From Harmothoe impar (taxonomy: Eukaryota; Annelida; Polychaeta; Phyllodocida; Polynoidae), in assembly GCA_947462335.1 (NCBI GenBank), contig OX381710.1:59776842-59840841 (forward strand): DNA of 64,000 nt, read 5' to 3'. Position numbers and translations under genes: made by a program. Under the pieces are notes generated by a model. It was not told where the DNA came from and searched no databases. It was given only the letters and a program-made list of their open reading frames with translations. The stretch's first letter is position 1. Every line of letters begins with the position of its first letter. Below, piece by piece: positions 56,801 to 64,000 of this stretch.

Positions 56801-58290
56801 GGGGGGCACAGTGAGATGTTACACTAATGTTGATGGGGTGTGTGGGGGGAGGCACAGTGAGATGTTACACTAATGCTGATGGGGTGTGTGGGGGGAGGCA
56901 CAGTGAGATGTTACACTAATGTTGATGGGGTGTGTGGGGGGAGGCACAGTGAGATGTTACACTAATGTTGATGGGGTGGGGGGGGAGGCACAGTGAGATG
57001 TTACACTAATGTTGATGGGGTGTGTGGGGGGCACAGTGAAATGTTACACTAATGTTGATGGGGTGTGTGGGGGGAGGCACAGTGAAATGTTACACTAATG
57101 TTGATGGGGTGTGTGGGGGGGAGGCACAGTTAGATGTTACACTAATGTTGATGGGGTGGGGGGGAGGCACAGTGAGATGTTACACTAATGTTGATGGGGT
57201 GGGGGGGAGGCACAGTGAGATGTTACACTAATGTTGATGGGGTGGGGGAGGGAGGCACAGTGAGATGTTACACTAATGCTGATGGGGTGTGTGGGGGGAG
57301 GCACAGTGAGATGTTACACTAATGTTGATGGGGTGTGTGGGGGGGGAGGCACAGTGAGATGTTACATTCATGTTGATGGGGTGTGTGTGGGGGGCACAGT
57401 GAGATGTTACACTAATGTTGATGGGGTGTGTGGGGGGAGGCCCAGTTAGATGTTACACTAATGTTGATGGGGTGGGGGGGAGGCACAGTGAGATGTTACA
57501 CTAATGTTGATGGGGTGGGGGGGAGGCACAGTGAGATGTTACACTAATGCTGATGGGGTGTGTGGGAGGCACAGTGAGATGTTACACTAATGTTGATGGG
57601 GTGGGGGGGGGAGGCACAGTGAGATGTTACACTAATGCTGATGGGGTGTGGGGGGGCACAGTGAGATGTTACACTAATGTTGATGGGGTGTGTGGGGGGA
57701 GGCACAGTGAGATGTTACACTAATGTTGATGGGGTGTGTGTGGGGGGCACAGTGAGATGTTACACTAATGTTGATGGGGTGTGTGGGGGGAGGCACAGTG
57801 AGATGTTACACTAATGCTGATGGGGTGTGTGGGGGGAGGCACAGTGAGATGTTACACTAATGTTGATGGGGTGTGTGGGGGGAGGCACAGTGAGATGTTA
57901 CACTAATGTTGATGGGGTGGGGGGAGGCACAGTGAGATGTTACACTAGTACTAATGTTGATGGGGTGGGTGGGGGAGGGAGGCACAGTGAGATGTTACAC
58001 TAATGTTGATGGGGTGTGTGGGGGGAGGCACAGTGAGATGTTACACTAATGTTGATGGGGTGTGTGGGGGGAGGCACAGTGAGATGTTACACTAATGTTG
58101 ATGGGGTGTGTGGGGGGAGGCACAGTGAGATGTTACACTAATGTTGATGGGGTGTGTGGGGGGAGGCACAGTGAGATGTTACACTAATGTTGATGGGGTG
58201 GGGGGAGGCACAGTGAGATGTTACACTAGTACTAATGTTGATGGGGTGTGTGGGGGGAGGCACAGTGAGATGTTACACTAATGTTGAGGG
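44830..58290 (+). repeat. 13.4-kb G-rich minisatellite, about 46-bp unit
   Basis: Roughly 290 head-to-tail units share GATGTTACACTAATGTTGAT, then GGGGTGTGTGGGGGG(A), then GGCACAGTGA. Unit length varies (about 41-50) mainly through the G run and presence of GA before GGCACAG. Named variants recur: GAAATG for GAGATG, GCTGAT for GTTGAT, TACATTCATG, GAGATATTAC, GTATGGAGGGGG, and ACTAGTA(T/C)TAATG. All units point the same way, so every G run is on the plus strand. Short frames inside are by-products. It begins in a diverged unit (44829-44850) and ends in GTTGAGGGTGTGTGTGTAGG. Confidence 0.97.
48560..57000 (+). repeat. Higher-order repeats (3132 bp) within the minisatellite
   Basis: Rare variants repeat at fixed distance. 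GTATGGAGGGGGAAG occurs at 48801, 51933 and 55065 (3132 bp each). GTGTGTGTGGGAGGC occurs near 48565, 51697 and 54829. ACTAGTA(T/C)TAATG occurs near 50544, 53675 and 56459 (3131, then 2784 bp). The last copy has thus lost about 348 bp. An older shorter step of about 1185 bp separates 47616 and 48801. This indicates block-wise amplification on top of the 46-bp unit. Confidence 0.85.
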
Positions 58291-58299
58291 TGTGTGTGT

Positions 58300-58425
58300 A
58301 GGGAGGGAGGTGGAGTGGGTTGTAGCCCACCTGGTGGCTCACGTGACTACTCCCGGTGACTGGCCATCACCACTTCCGGTGTGATGGGTAGAGACGGGTG
58401 GCACTGCGCATGCTCCGTCCTTCCT
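58300..58425. promoter_or_regulatory. Promoter-like block after the satellite
   Basis: CACGTGAC (E-box/USF type, 58340-58347), CACTTCCGGTG (ETS type, 58370-58380) and GCGCATGC (NRF1-like half, 58406-58413) fall within 75 bp. Such combinations mark TATA-less animal promoters. No clear first exon follows on either strand. Confidence 0.35.
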
Positions 58426-60180
58426 TCCGCTGCATGAGTACCACGTAGACTGTCTATTCAAATTTGCACCACCCTGTAGCTCTGTATGCAACCCTTCTAT
58501 CCAGCCCAACCTCCACACACCCTTGGTTACGAAGGCCTCTTTCCAATCCTAGAACAGATGGCGAATATTAAATTATTCACACACATTTACAGTTTATTTG
58601 AAGGTACAGGACTCTGTGCAAAACATCATCGGTAAATGTGGCTTCTATCTCATTGGGTCAGATAAGACTCTCATAATCCATACATTTCCAGAAAATGTAT
58701 GGATACATGTCGGATAAGGTGATGTGTGCACTCAATAGTTCTGTTTTATCCTCTGACAAATAATATAATCTATAAATCTGGCGTAGGTTGACAAAGATCA
58801 ATTGTTTGGACACAAAACTAGGTACGCTGGAGAAAGATGTACGCGGGCTTAGAAAAGTCATATGCGTATTATGACACATTATATATTTAGAGTTTTGGAG
58901 ACCTGATTTATTTTATAGTGGAATATTAATGCGCTCTTGATATCATATTAGACACGAATGCTGGTGGCTAATAGATTTAGATGTTCTCCAAATTTCTTCG
59001 AATAAGAATAGGATTACGTTTCAAAGGTATTTCTACTACCGTAGTAGCCCCCTACGTCATTATACCATGCATGAATCGAGACTTACGCATTGTTATGATA
59101 TATTCAGTTCAACAAATATAGGGATAGAAAATCGAATGATGATCTGAGACTCTGTTCACAATTTTAATGCAAACTACGTCTACATTTGGACAATAAAGTT
59201 TAATTTTTTCAAAGATATGTTTCTATCTAAATCATATTTATTTGAAGTATTATCGAATGGAAAGTTCCCAAAGATCCATAATTATATATAAGTGCACCTG
59301 TTCATACGCTTTTTGGTTGTACTCAGTCTTATGTGCAGACTGATCTGATATGGTAAAAATAGCTCCCATATGGATACACTCATTTACCCTGCACATATAT
59401 ATGAGACCTGTGCTTATTGAAGCCAGTTCAACATCTTAACCATTGGACGCTCAGAGAAATAAATGAATGTGTTTAATTTTGACAGAATACTCCATTATGC
59501 ACCGATATAAACCATCTCCCACGAGGTGGCTTATTTGTAACTACCAGTAATTTGTGCACAGTATCAATTAGTTAATGAGACTATTATACTGGAAATACAA
59601 TACTTAGCCTGAGACCTATCGATGGTGATGACATGTTCACATGTTCATCAGTGTAACCGTAACAGCATTGGTAGGCTCCCAGTTTGTGTCCTGTCTTACT
59701 GCATAACTAGATATTTACATTAGTGCTAGTAATGGTTTGTCTCAGTCAACCTCCTATAGCTACTCAACCTCAACAACAAAGTGCACTGCAGATCGCGGTG
59801 TTCATGGATGTGTATACTACAACATTGCAGCCCCCCCCCCCTTAGGGTAATATGTGCATCACTATTTCACATAGGCCTCTACTTTAACATAGACACAACC
59901 TTGAGTCAATACAACATACCTTCAGGGAAAATAATGATTTAACTATTCTTAGAGCTCTTAAAAGAGGTGTCTATGTAGCAGATGTATCTTTATTGCATCA
60001 TAATCATAGTGATATAGCATTCAACCCATGAATCCTGCAACGTGTACTATTATCCTTTTGTATCCCATGCAATCTAAGCTGATTAACTCATTTAAAGCCA
60101 CAATAACATTTGAGTGGTTGTATAAACTACAGTCAGAGCTGCCATTTGGTATGTGCTTGATATACTATATATATATACTA
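58426..60180. other. AT-rich spacer
   Basis: No gene recognised. A C tract lies at about 59831-59841. Confidence 0.45.
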
Positions 60181-60184
60181 TGAT

Positions 60185-60402
60185 CTAAACACTACATGTC
60201 AACATCCTAAACACCAATTTTTCATACTCTTTAAACACTAAACATCTAAACATATTCAATATAATTGTTTAGGTGTTTAGAATAAAAGTGTTTAATTCCT
60301 TAACAGAAGGATTCAAAGACACAAACCTAGTAATATGTTTAGACCTTAAATATGTTTAGACCTAAACATGTTTAAAACCTAAGCACCTTTTTTGCAGTGT
60401 AC
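60185..60402. repeat. TTTAGACCTAAACATG-rich repeat, probable MITE
   Basis: CTAAACA and TGTTTAG words recur in both orientations (for example TTGTTTAGGTGTTTAG, ATATGTTTAGACCT twice, CTAAACATGTTTA). The right end CACCTTTTTTGCAGTGTAC resembles hAT-like MITE termini. The left end is not certain. Confidence 0.5.
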
Positions 60403-60596
60403 ACTAATGTACATGTTTCATTTTCCAAGGTGGCTGGCTCATATGGTGAACATGTCCACTGCGCATATATGTGCATGTAGTTATTATAGAACACAGGGGA
60501 GGGGGGGTGTCTCAGATTGGCATATTTTACATGTACGGTCAAAACCCTGCTAACTGGCTTCATTGGGGTTAGAACCCAAGCTCTCATGAGTGATAA

Positions 60597-60836
60597 GGCC
60601 AAAGAAAAAAGATTTGTTTCAGGTCACCCGACCGACCCTATCAAAACAGGGCCGACCCTACGGTTTTTATGCAATTATGAAGAAATTTCCGTATTGTTAC
60701 CTCTTTTGGTCAATTTTAGGGTCTTCGGAGGGGCTAGCTAGTACTTTCATCTTTTAAAAAAAAGGTTTTAAAAGATCCAACCTACCGACCCTACATTTTC
60801 TGCCCATGTTACCTGAAACAAACCCTTTTTTTGGCC
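60597..60836. mobile_element. MITE with about 28-bp TIRs
   Basis: The left end GGCCAAAGAAAAAAGATTTG continues into TTTCAGGT. The right end is its complement (ACCTGAAACAAACCCTTTTT, then TTGGCC) with small length differences in the A run. Inside, CCGACCCTA is repeated. It is non-coding, about 240 bp. Confidence 0.8.
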
Positions 60837-60839
60837 TAG

Positions 60840-61208
60840 TCCAATGCTCTACTCCTATTCCATCGAGGATGTGGTGATCGCCCATGTATACTACATGTGT
60901 ACTTGTACCACATTTAGATGGTGGCCCCCATGATTGTTCCAATGACTGAAAACCTTTGAAATATGCCCGTGACCATATCTACAAAATATCATTTCTGGAT
61001 ATGTAATATGAAAAGAGAGATTTATAGAGATATTCAATTATTAAGCAATATATTTTAGTGCATACTTGTAGCCAGACCATCACAGACTTAAAGATCAAAT
61101 AATTAAGAAGCTAGATCGGGATCCCACTATTCTTTTCAGATAATTTGAGCAGACATGTAATTAGGGCCTCATGGTAAATTTTGGTAAATGTTTGATTATT
61201 TGTAGACC
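60840..61208. other. Spacer
   Basis: Nothing recognised. Confidence 0.5.
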
Positions 61209-61640
61209 ATGGGGACCACCTGCCTAAATACCTACCTTTTCATCTGTTGGTACCTGAAACGCAGACTGCTGTTGGCCTATAGGAGATACAGACAGATACA
61301 ACCTCTAGACCCCATCATGTGCTACATCCTCCCATGTCATGCAGTGACGATAGTGTTAGCCACTGCCACATGGCCAGCTTCCCACATGTGTCCCCAAGTC
61401 TCCTCATGGCCTGCCTCCCCTACCTCACCAATGCCTTTTGAAGTCACACACAATGGACACATCAACGCCACAGTGCCTGTCCGCCAAAGGACGTCTCTTG
61501 AGATGTCTATAACAGGTCTGCAACAATATAGGTGTTTTATGGAGAGTCGTTCTGAAGTAAAGCGGTGTGATAGAGCACACATTCTACAGGCTATGGGCCG
61601 CGTCAGTGCTTTGCATTTTTTATGCCTCTGCACAGAATAG
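61209..61640 (+). CDS. 143-codon ORF, doubtful
   Basis: ATG at 61209 has a good start context (ACCATGG) and the frame runs to TAG at 61638-61640. The first 60 residues contain hydrophobic stretches and a basic RRLLLAYRRYR segment. The middle is Ser/Pro/Met-rich. No domain is recognised. The opposite strand is also open over 61337-61678, so overall composition rather than selection may explain the length. Confidence 0.25.
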   Translation: MGTTCLNTYLFICWYLKRRLLLAYRRYRQIQPLDPIMCYILPCHAVTIVLATATWPASHMCPQVSSWPASPTSPMPFEVTHNGHINATVPVRQRTSLEMSITGLQQYRCFMESRSEVKRCDRAHILQAMGRVSALHFLCLCTE

Positions 61641-62605
61641 CATATTGCATATGAAGCTACCTCATACAATATATGCAATGATTTCCACCAACATAGGTTT
61701 TGTGTTCACCTAAAATGCAACAAGAGAAGCTGCAGCACATTTTGTTAATTGATTTTCACTCAATTGAAATCCTGATATAATATGACTTATCTGCAATATT
61801 ACCTCGCCACCCGAACTCAGATTGTTCATGCATGCTACAATTAATGTATTATGTTTATATTCGCATGATTGAAATATAGTTATCTTTGAGCATGAGGGAT
61901 TGCGGATCTGGAATGGGAATGGCTGATGTATGTGAAGCAGACTTTGGTAGCGGCACCTGAAAGCTATCACCAGTTTAGCCGTTAGGCCCCATGCTGGTCT
62001 GTAGTCTTTCTGTACCTTATAGATCAACAAGTGCGACATGGGCGTCACCCATATATCCCTCTTTCAGAAAAGGGACTCAAAGAAATATGGATTTCAAACT
62101 ATCCTTTGATATTCATCCACAACCTCTATATCCAATAGATATGTATTCATGACATTTCTTGCTGTAACCTGACGTCTTCGGATATATTGCCGCATGTTGC
62201 CCACGACTCCTGCTAATTAGCTGTTGTTCAACTAAAGGTTATGTAGTTAGGTAACAGTGCACTGCTGGATACCACCCTACAGGTTTGTAGGATATACCTA
62301 AGGAGTTGGTTACTAATCGCAGTGCTTGCAGTGATTCTCTATTTGCAGCCTTGTGTAACGTCATTAACTATTCAGTTTGTAACCGCCTGCGGGGAGTAGT
62401 CCATATGTAAGGAGATGAGACGGCCTGCTAATGCAATTACATCAAACGTACTCCTCTCTAAATACAATTTGCTGCAAAGGGAGTCCAGATGGATTTGACT
62501 GCGTTTGTCATACTAAATATTGTATTTAATTCTAGATAGAAATGGAAGCAATGTTGAGACTATTGAGGTACCGTAATATTGCATAATTAGGATAGAGATA
62601 GCACG
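61641..62605. other. Spacer
   Basis: No gene or clear repeat recognised. Confidence 0.45.
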
Positions 62606-62717
62606 ATCCCAGTGGGCAAAAAATTCAGTCCAACGTTGAATCAACATTGAATCAACATTGAATCAACATTGACAACCATTTAACAACGTTGATTCAATGT
62701 TCTGTGCCCACTGGGAT
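62606..62717. mobile_element. 112-bp MITE, CCCAGTGGGCA ends
   Basis: ATCCCAGTGGGCA (62606-62618) pairs with TGCCCACTGGGAT (62705-62717). The inside is a run of TTGAATCAACA repeats followed by an inverted AACAACGTTGATTCAATGTT. I recall a very similar short element as widespread in aquatic animal genomes; that is from memory and not checked. Confidence 0.8.
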
Positions 62718-62719
62718 AG

Positions 62720-64000
62720 AATGTAGCATGATAGTGGGCATAAGCAGAGGCAGTCCAAGTCCGTTTAAGACGCCGACAAACACATAGAAAATCAGATACA
62801 TTTCCATATACTACTCACACTAGAAGGACCACATGCTCTCTATTGTTCTTGAGATATCCGGGTCAGGGTCGTCCTTTCAGGCATCCGAGATAGCCAACCA
62901 TTGACCACGACCTGTGGGTATTCACCTCCCGCACCCTGTGTTTGCCGGCATGTGGTCCATGTACCAGTATTTAGGCTGCCAGTAGCCTGCTGGTACACAT
63001 GCACACACGGCCATGCAGTGTTGGCATGAGTAGCTCTGTTCTGCTCGTGTACAACTGGCATATACCTCCATTAGGATGGAGTACAAACGAGGCAGCCTTT
63101 AATGGACTATGTACTAAAACGTGACTGATGTGCAATTTAGCTGTGAAGTCTTGTACATTAAGTCAGTGGGTGCTACCACGCATATTGAGAGTGGCCGTCC
63201 GTGAGGACATTGTGTGTAGATTGCTGCTGACTGTTTATGTACAGGTAACATGGCAGGACCCAGGTCCAGTCAGTTAAAGTAATTCAAATGCAGATTTAGC
63301 ATGCATCTATAGGCGTGTGTAGCAGTACTGTACTATAGTGGGAAGTGGTACTGATACAGACGCATGTTTATCTTGAATTTATAGGATCAGATGTATCAGA
63401 TCACTCTGCACATTGCTCTGACAAAAGTCATCAAGAATGTGGGTAAGAACAATATATTGGTAATTACAATGTGTTGGTGCATTGGTATTAGAATTGTACC
63501 AACTGGACTTGTGAAAATCAAAGATTCATACAATTTGTCAGATGTGATTGAGGATGTCAGACTCTCTAAAAATATCTTTCCCTGAATCATCAGCAGTGCA
63601 CTAGGAGTTATACTTTAATGTTGCTCCCAGTATGGAACTGAATATTGAGATTCACTTCTAAATGGAACAATCTTCCAGTATCGTGAATGTCTGACAATAA
63701 TCAATTCACCCTACCTCTGCTGTACGTATGGAATTGGCGTTTTACAATTCACAGTAGGATGAGTATGAGGACGTCGGCAGTTAAGAGTCGGTAGGGGAGA
63801 GGAGGGAGGCTGTGTGAAGAAAGGCCCCACAATGACAATGTCCCACCAGCAGCAGACTGCAAATGACGCAGGCGGACAGGCAGCTATGGGGAAGGCGTCT
63901 ACAGGGAAAAAATAATGATTTTGTTAGGACTCTCTCGATCAATGAGGTGTTGATTGATTCCGCGAAAATAGTCCCGGCGTCATGCCATGCCGCCCCGACC
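62720..64000. other. Spacer to window end
   Basis: A frame at 63391-63585 has a GTGGGTAAGAAC donor-like word, but neither half is recognisable. No other feature supported. Confidence 0.4.

Noticed and set aside
63391..63590. Overlapping 64-codon ORFs on both strands
   Set aside because: No start context, no domain and equal openness on both strands.

Overview
This window looks like metazoan nuclear DNA, most likely from an invertebrate. It has no operons, Shine-Dalgarno sites or dense ORFs. It does have spliced-gene signals, SINE-like tRNA-derived repeats, MITEs, a decayed LINE, minisatellites and a large TIR transposon. The repeat mix would fit a marine deuterostome such as a lancelet, but the species call is a guess.

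Most of the window is repeat and intergenic DNA. From 1 to about 9.4 kb it holds AT-rich spacer, microsatellites, dispersed palindromic repeats and a dense cluster of AGGTCA half-sites (4259-4431). From 9.4 to 12.8 kb it holds duplicated tRNA-derived repeats, then two nested PIF/Harbinger-like non-autonomous elements with clean TSDs (TTA outside, TAA inside), then a foldback MITE. From 12.8 to 18.2 kb almost nothing is recognisable.

The most gene-like part is 18.2-26.0 kb. A 5.4-kb transposon (18195-23631) has long TIRs built from about 147-bp units, each carrying an RFX X-box-like site. Inside lies a broken gene whose parts read, in order, as a DDE-like transposase segment, a FEN1/XPG-type nuclease domain and a Cys-rich CXC-like tail; this resembles the Academ group of DNA transposons. 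Next to it is an intact 310-codon ORF of unknown function with its own TATA box. Just downstream, a 1.7-kb foldback element (24176-25875) has inserted into another short reading frame, leaving a 5-bp target duplication; the two halves of that frame are exactly in phase if the element and one TSD copy are ignored.

From 26 to 38.8 kb there is spacer with a candidate three-exon gene at 28852-29483 behind a CRE/CCAAT/YY1 promoter-like block, a strong CTCF-like site (31863), a 36-bp minisatellite of about 44 units (32974-34566), a triple palindrome (36451-36911) and a candidate minus-strand exon (38280-38468). From 39.0 to 41.0 kb lies a minus-strand decayed non-LTR retrotransposon (endonuclease and linker pieces). 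From 42.0 to 43.6 kb there is a foldback made of tRNA-like modules, another palindrome and a 24-bp minisatellite. A small Zn-ribbon-like ORF sits at 44047-44265.

From 44.83 to 58.29 kb runs one 13.4-kb G-rich minisatellite (unit about 46 bp, roughly 290 units) with a higher-order period of 3132 bp. A possible single diverged ancestor of the unit sits 6 kb upstream (38759-38812). After the array comes a promoter-like block (E-box, ETS, NRF1-like) and then AT-rich spacer with more MITEs to the end. No complete, confidently identified host protein gene was found.
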